In this document: in pieces, positions 31,931 to 42,631 of the stretch
Layout of the letters: each line of letters begins with the position of its first letter
Position numbering within the stretch: the first letter of the stretch is position 1
From: Podaxis mareebaensis
Taxonomy: Eukaryota > Basidiomycota > Agaricomycetes > Agaricales > Agaricaceae
Direction: 5' to 3'
Assembly: GCA_018524725.1 (NCBI GenBank)
Contig: JAEUWP010000527.1
Span: 99,468-163,467, forward strand
Length of the DNA stretch: 64,000 nt
The notes under the pieces: generated by a model
The model's input: the letters and a program-made list of their open reading frames with translations, nothing else
Databases searched by the model: none
Told to the model about the DNA's origin: nothing
Position numbers and translations under genes: made by a program

Positions 31931-34815
31931 ATGGTAGGTACAAATCAGGTCGAAGAGATTAACTTCGACCCTGAGAATCCTACAATATATTACCAATGGC
32001 GACTTGCAAAAGTCACCTCTTCTCTCCCTACAACCACCACCATGAACCCCCAGCACCCACAACAACCACAACAACCAACTGCCATGCCTCAGCAGAGCAG
32101 CACAAGTGGCTCTGCACCATCAACATTCCAAGGACCCTGGACAGGTCCTGGGAGGGGGAGGGAGTCAATGGACATGACTTCAGACCCCATCCCAACATTT
32201 ATGAGTCAGTCCAAGCATCAGCAAGGGCACCAAGACCCTCATTGCGCCTTACTGTCAACAATACCAATGTCAATGTCTCAACACCCACAATTCAAGCAAT
32301 GGCTGAATCAACAATTCAGCCACCCTCCATTCAATCCATACCCAAACCCTGCATACTACCCTCCACCACCACTGACGCTCCATCATCTGACAACAATGCC
32401 TTATCATCCCTATCATGCATTGCTGCTGCTGCCAACTGCACTCCAGTTGGCACACCACCACCACTACCCAACTGCACTGAGTGAATACACTTGACAACCA
32501 CCTCACCCCATGCCATTGATGATGGCTGGGCCATCAAGAGCCAAAGGCAAACAATGTGCATCAGAGCAAGATTTGCTCCACCAACAATATGAGGAACAGA
32601 ACTCAGGCCTTGTATCCTGATTACATGAGGTCAGACTAAATGACCACCTCATCGACATGATCGACCCATTTGACAAGTCGATCAATCAAGTTCTCAATGA
32701 GCTCATTGAGATTATACAAAATAAAAATGTGCACATTAGCATCCTCGAAGGACACCTCCACCACCTCAACAATACACTCTCCACCTTACAGCAATCAAGA
32801 GAGTATGAGCTCAAGGCCATGATTCATGCATCAAAAAAGAGGACCCTATCTGGTTCTCTAACACCTCCCAGTGGAGCCACCCTGGCTCCACTACAACAGC
32901 AACAACAACCCATGTCGAGCTCATCAGCTCGACCTAAATCATATGCTTCAGCTGCGAGTAATGCAATGACTCGCAGATCATCTACATCTTCCAAAGTGAG
33001 CACCAGCAGTGCTCACTCATCATCCTCATCCTCAAAGGCAGGTACACAAACCAAGCTACCACCTGCCACCTCCAAGAAGGTGAGTGCTCCCAGCACTCAC
33101 CTAACCACAACCTCCTCCAAGACTAGTGTGCCTAGCACTAGTCAAGAACCAACACCTGTCAAAAAGTTGTCCAAGCGAAGGCAACAGGATTCACCCATCA
33201 GGATGACTGATGAGTCAGTCACCCAAGAACCAGATGTCATGCTCATCTATGATGATGTCCTGATGGATGACACCCTGCTCCTGCCAATGACCACTTCTGA
33301 GCAGTTGTCATGTATTGAAGAACTACCGTCAGGACCTGGGATTCCAGGTCCCACCTCCCCCACATGCAACTACAGACCACTCATTTTGGTCTGTCTCCCC
33401 ACCAAACTTGAGGACACTCCTTGAGTTGTCCCCAACTACCTCACACCTGAGGACATGATGCCCATGTCCTCCAGTGAGGAAGAAGACGCAGCTGAAGACT
33501 TCAAACCCAAGAAGGGTAAGAAGAAGGCCCCTCAATCATCGACCTCTAGGTTGACATCTCAACCAATTATCCATGACCTGCCAGGTCGTAATGGCATTGT
33601 TCTGTCCATGTGGGGACTATGGCAACACAGCCAAGTCCATAGTCATGAACATGACAACAGCATGCAGAACATGTTGCAGTGAGTTCATTACTCACAACAA
33701 ACCAATACCATGTTTGCCAGAGCCACTGCCACCATCACTGCAATGACAGAATACAAAGGCCAGGAGTTCAAAATCCTGGCCACTTATCCAGTTTATAAGG
33801 CAGCCTGTCGTGGACTGCCTATGACCCCCTGCGAAGTAGAGAAGCTGATCAAGCTTCTCAATAATCATCATGCCAAAGCCGAGCATCGAGCTGAGGCACA
33901 CCACCTCCTGACTGAGCTATACAAAATAGCTCAGCGCACAGAGGAGGAGCACTATGATGACGCAATGATCTTCCTGTTGCACCATAGTGGCTTCCACCTG
34001 GACATACACCCATCCAGAATAACCACTGAGATAAGGGAAGAGCACCAACTGTTGCAAGCATACAAACAAGCTTGCATCTCAAATCCCAAAAACCAGACCC
34101 AGGGCATGGGTTTCACCCAGCCCACAGGAGCTGGCCTCTTCAATATCAACCATCTTGGTCGATATCTTCTTACTCATAGCCACCTGGGGTCCAACAACCC
34201 TGTCAATGGTATTTTGTTTGAGCACAGATGGCTCATACATCATCAAACCACCTTTGGGTACAGCCTAGCTCACTTCTTTGGGCCACCCGAATGTGGTCCT
34301 AATCATGCAGGCCAGGTGAGATTCACCCAGCTCTTTGCTGTCCTAGTCACATCACTGTGACTTTATAGAGAATATATCAAGCATTGGAATGCTCGGCATC
34401 CTGAATGCCCCTTTGTCCCTCAACCGGGACCAACATGTTACTTCTGATCACTTGACATTGACAATAGTCAAGTGCCAAACATGGGAAGGAAATGCAAGAT
34501 GACCCTGGCTGGCTAAAGGCCGGGGGCCCTACTCACTTCCACCTTCTAAGTAAGCAGGAGTACCCTCCACACCTGCTCAAGCCCCCAACCACACCTGCAG
34601 TTGATGGGCCCAGCAATTTGACTCTGCCCATTGCATCTAGTGAGGCTCAGGTCAAGGATCACCCCTCAACTGAAGCCCAATCAATGGAGGTTGATCACCC
34701 CTCCATTCTTCATCCCAAAAGTGAGTCATCACCCACTGACACATCTGATGATGACATTGCATCATCAAACAGCTCTACACCCAGGGCTGGGGGAATCTCA
34801 TTACCCCCTGCCTAA
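31931..34815 (+). pseudogene. Gypsy-A extra ORF after pol (ORF3)
   Basis: Function unknown. ATG at 31,931, 16 bases past the pol stop, opens MVGTNQVEEINFDPENP. An N-terminal Gln/Pro/His-rich part (to about 32,490) is followed by a predicted coiled coil (IDMIDPFDKSINQVLNELI and HISILEGHLHHLNNTL, 32,650-32,790). A Ser/Thr-rich linker with basic patches comes next (32,830-33,200), then a folded-looking region from 33,710 to 34,360 (KILATYPVYKAACRGLPM, VEKLIKLLNNHHAK, FLLHHSGFHLDIHPS). The last part is Pro/Ser-rich in another frame (34,492-34,815). Stops up to 34,450 are all TGA. I see no signal peptide or membrane segment, so an envelope protein is unlikely. The position matches ORF3 of the other two gypsies. 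Confidence 0.6.
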
Positions 34816-35154
34816 CTTTCTATCGACGACAGGGGAGTGACCTAGTCGCTCTGCCATGTAACTACCCTCGTCAAGTCTCATGACTTGATTCCACTTGCAT
34901 CCCTTCCCAGGCATCACCAGCTGGCCCCTATCATGGTCAAGTCTCATGACTCGACTTCCTGCACACCTGGCCAAGGGGCCTCACCCCTTCAGCCTCACCA
35001 CTTATTAAAACTGTATCCAAGTGACCTAGTCATCTCGGCCATATACCCTATACCCTAAAACCGAGCATCTTATTTGTCTTGGACCTATACCCTATCATAT
35101 ATGACTATTTATTAATCCTCTCCTCTCTCACACCAAGAGACCATAAAATGGTCT
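34816..35154. other. Gypsy-A 3' untranslated region
   Basis: No ORF. It contains a near-repeat: gtcaagtctcatgacttgatt (34,874-34,894) and gtcaagtctcatgactcgact (34,937-34,957), each a short imperfect palindrome centred on catg. Confidence 0.6.
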
Positions 35155-35164
35155 GGAGGGGGGG
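35155..35164 (+). promoter_or_regulatory. Polypurine tract
   Basis: ggaggggggg ends two bases before the 3' LTR. In LTR retrotransposons this tract primes plus-strand DNA synthesis. Confidence 0.8.
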
Positions 35165-35166
35165 TG

Positions 35167-35407
35167 TGTAAGGGTGTGCCCTTACACCTAATTCAAAAAT
35201 CAATTAACCCATGTCGCTGTGTTATATTTTGCTACCATCCTTGTTTACCCATCACTCCATCACATGTTTGTATTTACTGTATATAAGGGCACTTTGGTTG
35301 TCAGGGACAACTGACCTTTGCTTGTGCCATGTAGTCTCCCAATATATGGGTTTGAACTATTTGGCATGAGCGTGAGGTCTTCCAACTGTAAAGCATAAAG
35401 CTTTACA
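35167..35407 (+). repeat. Gypsy-A 3' LTR
   Basis: 241 bp, aligned without gaps to 24,554-24,794. Differences fall into eight dinucleotides: TG/CA, CA/CG, CA/TG, TG/CA, CA/TG, CA/TG, CA/CG and CG/TG (5' LTR first). Confidence 0.93.
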
Positions 35408-35412
35408 TCATC
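35408..35412. repeat. Target-site duplication TCATC, right
   Basis: Partner of 24,549-24,553. The interrupted gag resumes right after it. Confidence 0.9.
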
Positions 35413-36049
35413 TTTCTAGGTCAGCTCACAAGTGGTTCTAGACTATTCTGGACTCAGAGCCAGATTGGGATCAGATCCCATGGTACACTGACTGGAAACT
35501 CCTCTCTGACAAAGTCAATCTCTATTTCAGTGCCATTGACCCCATTACTAAAGCCACTGAGGAACTTGAAAACCTCACCATAGCTAATGGGTCACATATC
35601 TCAAAGTATAATATTGAGTTCACCTGTCTCACTAGTCTCCTCAAGTGGCCTGACTCCATCCTCCACCATCACTACTACCATGGTCTCCCAGACTGAATCC
35701 AAGATGCCCTCATCTCACTTCTAAATGGCAAACCCACCTCCTATACTGACATGCACACCACTATGATACACATTGACAATTGCCACTGGAAATGCCAACA
35801 CAAGAAGAGCCAGGCTGGTAACCAGTCTGCAATATTCCACAACAAACAGGAGTCTCCACAACATTCCTCTGACAAGGGCAAGGGCAAGAACCCATCTCTG
35901 ACTGCCAAATCCAGTATCAGCAACTCTACAAATACATCCCAGCAGTCTGGTAAAGGGTTCCATTCTGCCAAGCCCACTCCATCTACCAATCAGCCTTCAT
36001 CTTCATCTTCATCTTCATTTCTGCCTAAGTCACTCTCCAACAAGCTCAG
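35413..36049 (+). pseudogene. Gypsy gag (family E), 3' half
   Basis: Continues the frame left at 24,553: HKWF, a TAG, TILDSEPDWD, KYNIEFTCLTSLLKWPDSIL, HGLPD, TGA, IQDALISLLNGKP, then a Lys/Ser-rich linker with a run of Ser codons near 36,000. The related gag at 17,917-19,110 has a stop at the same place after WF (TAA there, TAG here), suggesting a Gln codon hit in both. The C-terminal zinc region is missing because the match stops near 36,049. Confidence 0.75.
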
Positions 36050-36338
36050 TGTTACAAGGTTTCTTCTTTGGCTCAGCAACACCTAAGTCAGAGCCTATCC
36101 TTGTAAGAGGACAAATAGAGGTCCTAGTCCTGTACAGGTCAGTAGGAGCTGTTCTGTTTAACCTCGGGTGGCTGTTCACATTGTCTCTGGGCAGCAAACT
36201 CATATAGATTGCACACTCTGTAGGACAAGACATTGATGAGAAGCCTGAGAGGGAAAAGCCATCTTCAAGGGCAAAGAGTTGTAGACTTAACATGCTACGA
36301 TAGACTTGGACTTGTTCAAGTACCAAGAGTAGGTAACA
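36050..36338. repeat. Candidate LTR (single copy seen)
   Basis: A 289-bp block starts TGTTAC exactly where the gag match ends and finishes GTAACA, a perfect 6-bp terminal inverted repeat of LTR type. It could be the 3' LTR of the minus-strand gypsy-D or a solo LTR. No second copy, polypurine tract or target duplication supports it, so the ends are a guess. Confidence 0.25.
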
Positions 36339-36585
36339 TGCATTAAGATTAGACTTGGCTAATCTACATATCCAGGTGCTACATATATACTAAGTCCAAT
36401 GACTACTTAAGGAAGTAGATCAATTGTAGCATAGTAGGTGAATAAGAGGAGGAGGCAGCATAGGTGAAAGTCTGCATGGGTGAACATAATTGATGCAAGC
36501 ATAAATATGACAGAGGCAATGAAACTTATACCTGGTCCAAATATAGAAAGTGTCTAGGAAAGGAAGTAGTAAGTTCAATGTTCAA
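36339..36585. other. No recognisable gene
   Basis: AT-rich stretch between the candidate LTR and gypsy-D ORF3. No reading frame or repeat is recognised. Confidence 0.4.
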
Positions 36586-38257
36586 TCACAGGTCATCATC
36601 ACATGAAAAGTACACTCTGTGGTAGTGGCATGCTTCATCTACCTTCTCGCACATTTCCCAATCAAGTGTTTGTTGCAACTCAGTGGTTTTCTGCCAGAGG
36701 TTGATCATCATGTGCTTTATCAAATCCCAGTCTTCATGAGTTTGCTCCTCAGTCTCTTCAGTGATCTCAGAGTCTGCAATATTTGTAACATGATCCCCTT
36801 CGTAATGTTGAGTGTCCTCACTTGACTCAGTGACTCCTGGTAATGTTTTCATTGTTGTAAGGATATTCATGCATTCCCTCTCCTGTGTCATCCATGACAC
36901 TTTGGAGGGCACATTCGATTGACTGAGCTGACTGTTGTCGAGGGTGAATGTGTCAGTCGGAGGCTCTGGGGACAATGGTGGTGTTGATGGCATGGTGGGA
37001 GAGGCATGGAGGAGATCTGTCATGGCATTCATCAGCGAATCTAGGTCCTCAGATGTTGTTGGCAGTGGTGAGGCCTGCCTGAAGGAGAGTGTGACCTCTG
37101 TGGCAGCGTGAACGAATGGGTGGAGGAGATCATGAGTCTCCTGATGATGGGGGTCAAGTTGCAGAGGAGGAGGGAGTTGATAAGGGGAGAGCTGAGGAAT
37201 GAGCATTCTGGGATTGATTGTTTGAGGGAGCACTAGTTCCTCATCCACCATCCTGCTGCCTGGTAGTGGCAGCATGTTCAGTGAGTCTGGCCATGGTGAG
37301 CTGGGCTCAGTTGGCAAGGATTCTGGCATAATGGAATAGGGGATGTGTTCTGATGGGATTAAGGAAACAGTACTTCTGGTAATGTCCAGGGGCATAGTGG
37401 TGGCAGAAGGGGCAATAGTATCTTGCACATTGATCTGCCCTATGACCCACATTGCTACATTGATAGCAGGTGGCATGTTGGTCAGATAAGGTGAGGATAG
37501 GGCTGTCAGTGATAACAATTTCTGTATCTCCAGAAGTTCCTGCTTTGGGGTGTTGTTGATCCACATCATGAAGTTGCTCAGGTACTGAAGTGGTTCCTTG
37601 GTTCTATCAGGGCAAGGGGTTGCAAGTAACGTTGCCAGATCTAAGTCCAATTTGTGGGTGGAGAAAAGCAGATATGTCCTCTCACACTTGCAGAATCATG
37701 TGGTGGGTGCCTCAGAGGTATCACCTTTCCTGATCAAGTCCTGGCAAGTCAATAACCTGAGCAAAGCAGGTACTGACTTCATCGGCCAGTCTGTTAGCAT
37801 GGAGCTGGCAATGTATTGTGTTAAACCAAGTCGACCTGAAAGAGTTGAGTACTTCAGTTGATTGATTACTGCACTCAAGAGTGGTCCTTGCTCAGGAAAA
37901 GGCATCTTCATATAAAGAGTTGAGTCATACTGCAGCAGAAAGAGTGGCATCACCTGCTTCTTGTAGGGCACAAGTCGAAAGGGTTTGCCTTTGGGTGCTT
38001 TGTGCTTCATGTAGTTGGAATGCCTTGGATATTTGGCACCTGACTTCTGCGATGTTGGTGACTTGTCTTTGCTGTTCTTCATAATGAAGGGACTCAGGGG
38101 TAGAGGGGTGATCTTCTGGGGAAGGTGTCAGTTCATGAGTGAGAGGAGTAGGTGGAACAGAGATGAGGGTCTGTGATGATGCTCAAGTGAAGGAAGTGCT
38201 AGAAGTGGGAGTGGTTGGGTAGTCAGTGGTTGTAGTGTTGTTAGAAGTGAAAGACAT
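36586..38257 (-). pseudogene. Gypsy-D extra ORF after pol (ORF3) with double zinc knuckle
   Basis: ATG at 38,257-38,255 lies inside the last codons of pol, in the +1 frame, and opens MSFTSNNTTTTDYP. After a TGA and a frame change near 38,100, a basic stretch MKNSKDKSPTSQKSGAKYP (38,082) leads through LLSAVINQLKYSTL and RLGLTQYIAS to a TGA near 37,697. It then runs to a 354-codon open stretch (37,650-36,586) with an acidic end. In a different frame at 37,564-37,307 stands CYQCSNVGHRADQC (C-x2-C-x4-H-x4-C) followed by CPFCHHYAPGHYQKYC. That pair is too regular to be chance, so two compensating shifts or overlapping frames are present. Function unknown; nucleic-acid binding is likely from the knuckles. 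Confidence 0.55.
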
Positions 38258-41200
38258 TCGAGTAGCTTGAGTTCTAGTGGAGGTTATGTCACAGTTTATA
38301 AGCATTGAGGAGGGCCTTGGAATTGCACAGGTCTGTTGAATTTTGCCAGGTTCATTCTGATTCTGGGTATCCCTTCCAATGCACTAGAAACTCTAGTCCT
38401 CATCTTCTGGTGTGATGGTGTGCCACTATGGCTTCAACTTCCCACTCTTCTTCTCCTTGGATGAGGTCAGGTGGGGGCCTTGAGAAGTGTTTACCATAAA
38501 TGTCATTTTCAGTGATGGGATAAAGGTATTGGATGTGGAAGACATTATGTATCTTCCAGTTCTTTGGGAGAGATAACTCATAGGATATGTTTCTGCATTT
38601 CCTAATAATGGTGAATGGGCCTAGTCAGTGGGCAGCAATTTTCCTTGACATGACCTGAATTGGTAGATTTTGAGTGTTGAGCCATACTTTCTGGCCAGGT
38701 TCTATTTTTGGTAACATGCATGTTTGTGTCCATTCTGTCATAATTTTATGTGAAGTTTCATGTACTATTTTTGCAGCTTCTCAGATATTTATAATCCAGT
38801 TCATTCTTTCTTCGGCTGATGGGGAGTTCATCAGTGCTAGCTCAGTTGGGAAAGCTTTGAGTGGGTGACCATACATGAGTTCAAATGGCATTTGTTGGCA
38901 GTTGGTGTGTGTTCTGGAGTTATGGGAGAATTCAACTAAAGGGAGGTGTTTGGGCCAGGTGTGGGGATTTTGAGTGCAATAGGCCAATAGATACATCTCA
39001 ATTTCTTGATTGAATCATTCAGTTGATCCATCCAATTGAGGGTGATAGACAGTAGAGGGGGTGTGATCGATATTCAGCTTCTTGAACATAGCTTGTATTG
39101 ATTTGGCCATAAATCAGGGATCTCTGTCCAAAATGATCTTGTCGGGTATTCCCGTGCAAATGAACACATGCTTGATCAAGATATCTGTGATTTGATCGGT
39201 AGTGGCAGATTTGGAAGTAGGTACAATGATTATCCCCTTTGTAAGACCATGGTCCACCACAGACAATATTGCATCATATCCATTGGATTTGGGGAGGTCT
39301 GTAATGAGGTCCATGGACATCTGGGCAAAAGGCTGTGATGATTGGGGACCTGGAATTGGTTGGAGGGGAGGCTTCAAGGGTCGTCTATTGATCTTGTATT
39401 GTTGGCAGGTAGGGCATCCTTTCATGTAGTTCATGACATAGGCATGAATGCCAGGCCAAGTGACATATTCTTGAAGTTTCCTAAGGGTTTCAGTGACTCC
39501 GGGGTGTCCCACAGCTGGTGCATCATGTACATGCTGCAATAAGCACTTCTTAAGTGTGGAGTCCATGGGGAGTTGGATATGACCTTCTTGATCCAATTCT
39601 ATGGTTCTGTCCTTCCTTTTTAGGGCATCTTTTTCAACATCAGGGTCTACAATGTTGATTTTGTTGTTTTCTCCTGAATTAGCCAATTTTGCGTTAGCAT
39701 TGGTGAAGTCACTAGTTTGAAACTTCTCTAGTGGAATGGCCACTTTTGTCATTTCAAGTTCCATGTCCTTACTTGTTGAGGTGTGGTCTGGTCTTCTGGA
39801 CAAAGCATCAGCAGCACAGTTCTTAGGTCTGGGAATATGGCGAATCTTGATTTTATGGGCACTGATCACAGTGGACCATTGAATGGTTCATCTTGATAGC
39901 TTTGATGGCTTGGCCCAATGAATAATGTTGTCATGATCCATCCATATTGTCATTTCATATGGTGATCCATCGATGTAATGATGCCATTCTTGTAGTGCAT
40001 AGATGATGGCTAGGAATTCTTGTTCCAATGCGTGGTAATTCTGTTTGGCTTGGGAGAATGGTTTGGAGTAGTAGAAGCATGGGTGTAGCACACCATTTGA
40101 GTCCTTCTGGAGGAGAACTGCTCCAGAGGTGTAAGCAGATGCATCAGTTTGAATTTTGAATGGTTTTGAAGGATCAGGGGTGATTAAAACAGGTTCTTCC
40201 AGGAACTGTTGCTTTAGTTTTCTAAATGTGTTGTCAGCTTCTTTTGTCCATTTGAAAGGAGTGTTGGACTTCTTCAGGAGTGTGTTAAGGGGTAGGGACA
40301 GGTGGGTGTAGTGCTTGATGAATTTGCAATAGAAGTTGCAGAACCCAATAAATTTCTGTATGTCTCAGACTGTCTTGGGCATAGGCCAGTCTACTATTCC
40401 CTTGAGTTTGGTTGGGTCCATTTTGACTTCATTTGGAGAGATGATGAATCCAAGGTAGGTGAGGGTCATCTTTTTGAATTTGCATTTCTCCAGTTTGAGG
40501 TAAAGATCATGCTTTCGCAAGATCTTGAATACTTCTTTCATCGTCTTCCATAGTTCAGCTTTAGTGGGGGCATGGATAAGGATGTCATCCATGTAGATGA
40601 TGACTTTGTTCTGCATGATGAGGGGGGCAAGGATGGTGTCTATCATGTTTTGGAAGGTTGTGGGACTGTTGCACATCCTGAAAAACATGACTGTGGGTTT
40701 GAATAATTCTCAGTGAGTGCAGAAAGCTCCTTTCCATCTGTCTTCTTCGACAATATGAACATTGTTGTAGCCGAGTCTGATGTCAAGTGTAGTGAAGTAT
40801 TTTGAGCCTCATAATTTGTCAAGTATGGATTGGATCGAGGGGATAGGATAGCCATTCTTAACTGTGTGTTCATTAAGGTAGCAATAGTCCTGACAAGGCC
40901 TGAGTTTTCCATCCTTCTTTGAGACAAAGAAAAATGGTGAGGCCATGGGAGATTTTGAGGGTCTGATGTATCTTTTCACAAGGTTTTCTTCAAGGAATTT
41001 GTCAAGCTCTTTCTCTTCAGTGAGGGAGAGTTTGTAGGAGGGGAAAGCCTTTGGGATGAAGGTCTCCTTTGTTTTGATCCGATGGTCTTATTGTTGAGTG
41101 GGAGGGAATCTTTCACTTTTTTTTTAGGAGAAAAGGTCAAGATACTTGTGAAGCTCCTAGGGAACTATTTTCTTGGGGTCAGTCTCCTTTTTCTGTTCTC

Positions 41201-41890
41201 CTGTTTGGGCTAATATTTGAGAGTAAGAGGTCTTGGTGTTTATTTCAGTGAAGTTTTCCTTGGAGAAATCTTCTTCAAGCTTGTTCACGTAGATTTCTGA
41301 AAGAGTATCGTCGATTATGGAAGAGAGTGTGGTGTTTTCCATTAAACATCTCCATGAGAGGGTTCATTTCAACCAGTCAATGTCAGGGTTGTACTTGGTG
41401 AGCCAGGGAATTCCCAAGATTATTCTAGGTCAGCCTAGATTGATTACTTGCAAATCCATCTTCATTTGTTTCCCATAGATGGTAAAATCAAGGGTAGTGG
41501 AGTGAGTGATTTGCTTATCTCTGTTCAGGGTTCCATCAGCATTCCTGACTTTGATTGGTTTTTTCAATGGTGATGTCTTCAAATTCCATTTTTTAACCAG
41601 TCAGCAGTCAATAAAGTCCCGTCCTGCTCCAGAGTCTATCAGTGCGAGGTCTTCCATGGATTTTTCAGAAAGATGCACGGTGATGGGGCAATAAAAGGTA
41701 TTGGATTGGTGAGTCCTTAGGCACAATTCGGAAGTGGATACTTCATTCTGAGAGGAGGAAGGGGGCATAACTTCATCCTTTGGACAGGGATAAGAGTCAG
41801 AAACCAGTCCATTAGAAAATAAGAAAGGAAGAGAAGAAAAATTGCTCTTTGGTGCATCTTTCTTTTCTCTAGATGATCTAGATGTGGAGG
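38240..41890 (-). pseudogene. Gypsy-D pol (protease, RT, RNase H, integrase, chromodomain)
   Basis: Minus strand. Protease: LIDSGAGRDFIDC near 41,645-41,605 and IILGIPWL near 41,430-41,405. [13 protein letters not shown] near 40,910, then VIIYMDDILIH near 40,605-40,570 with both catalytic Asp present. RNase H: IQTDASAYTSGAVL near 40,150 and ALEQEFLAIIYAL near 40,030-39,990. Integrase: zinc region with HPGVTETLRKL and CPTCQQYK near 39,500-39,390; MSMDLITDLP near 39,320; ILDRDP near 39,125; DGSTE near 39,030. Chromodomain: EEEWEVEAIVAHH and FLVHWKGYPESE near 38,445-38,355. The pol end overlaps the ORF3 start. Stops are mostly TGA at expected Arg positions. Confidence 0.87.
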
Positions 41891-42106
41891 CTAGTCGCCT
41901 GAGGCAAAATCCTGGATCTCCTTTGCTTGAGCACTGGTGGAGTTTGAAAATTCAGTGAAGATCTCGGCGACTTCTTTATCGTCTGCTTTCTGAATTATTT
42001 CATTGATCTGGGCAAACATGGCTTTTCGCTTCTGCTGCTTTTCTTTGTCGCAGGGTAATTTAGGGGGTATGGGTGGCTTATGCTTGGAAACCTTTGCTTG
42101 GGCATT

Positions 42107-42631
42107 TCACAGTAGGCTTTGTGTCAATTGTAGTGGATTTGGTTTCTTTGGACATTCTTGAGCGAAATGTCCTGTTTGTCTGCAGCTGAAACATTTCCCT
42201 TGCTTGAGGTCATTGTGCATTTTCAGAGTAAGGATGTTCTGTAGAAACGTCTTCAGGAGGTCTTGATTTTCTTCCACTTTGTTGACTTCTGCATTGGATT
42301 CCTCTTCCAGGGAGTAGTCGTCTTCAAGTGTGATTTCAGAGAGTGCCAATGCCAGGTTATCCACATCCATGGCATATGGATCTTTATATGCCTGGCTCCT
42401 TGACCAATTCATATTATAGGATGCCTTCTTCTTTGGTTGGGGTATAGCTCTATTGGTTTGTTCTCAGGTGTGGCTAGCTCAATAGTTGTTCTCCATGTGA
42501 TGTTGTTCTTCCGCTGCTCTCACTGCTTTGAACCAGATGTCAATGTCTGGTCCAGGTCTGAGGGTGATGGTCTTGAGACCAATTTCAAAGTCCAGTCCTT
42601 CTCTGAATTGATAGATGAGCTCTTGGGGGTT
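42107..42631 (-). pseudogene. Gypsy-D gag, C-terminal part
   Basis: Minus-strand text LAQSNPQELIYQFREGLDF comes from the capsid end, followed after a break by MDVDNLALALSEITLEDDY (Met near 42,370). The zinc knuckle CFSCRQTGHFAQEC (C-x2-C-x4-H-x4-C) is near 42,185-42,145. The N-terminal part of gag is gone. At 42,631 the sequence switches to a plus-strand LINE-B, and the other side of that LINE is Copia sequence, so the rest cannot be recovered here. Confidence 0.75.

Larger units (their letters stand above)
24554..35407 (+). mobile_element. Complete Ty3/gypsy LTR retrotransposon (gypsy-A)
   Basis: A 10,854-bp element with two 241-bp LTRs that both begin TGTAAGGG and end CTTTACA, flanked by TCATC duplications. 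Internal order is gag with zinc-knuckle-like motif, aspartic protease, reverse transcriptase, RNase H, integrase, chromodomain-like end, then a long extra ORF and a polypurine tract next to the 3' LTR. RT before integrase defines Ty3/gypsy (Metaviridae). It is inserted in the gag of another gypsy copy. All reading frames contain stops, almost all TGA, and the RT catalytic box is altered, so it is inactive. I could not identify a primer-binding site after the 5' LTR with confidence. Confidence 0.92.

Noticed and set aside
31996..32484. 162-codon plus-strand ORF overlapping ORF3
   Set aside because: Overlaps the ORF3 frame starting at 31,931 and looks like a shifted reading of its Gln/Pro/His-rich part. 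The 31,931 frame sits in position after pol and continues after one TGA.
24862..34360. A reassigned genetic code with TGA as arginine
   Set aside because: TGA also serves as the true ORF1 stop overlapping the ORF2 start in both LINE families, and the best-preserved ORFs use CGA/CGN for Arg with few internal TGA. CpG decay explains the pattern without a code change.
31931..34815. Envelope-like gene, making gypsy-A an errantivirus-type element
   Set aside because: No signal peptide, membrane segment or cleavage-type motif is visible. The ORF is Ser/Thr/Gln-rich with a coiled coil.
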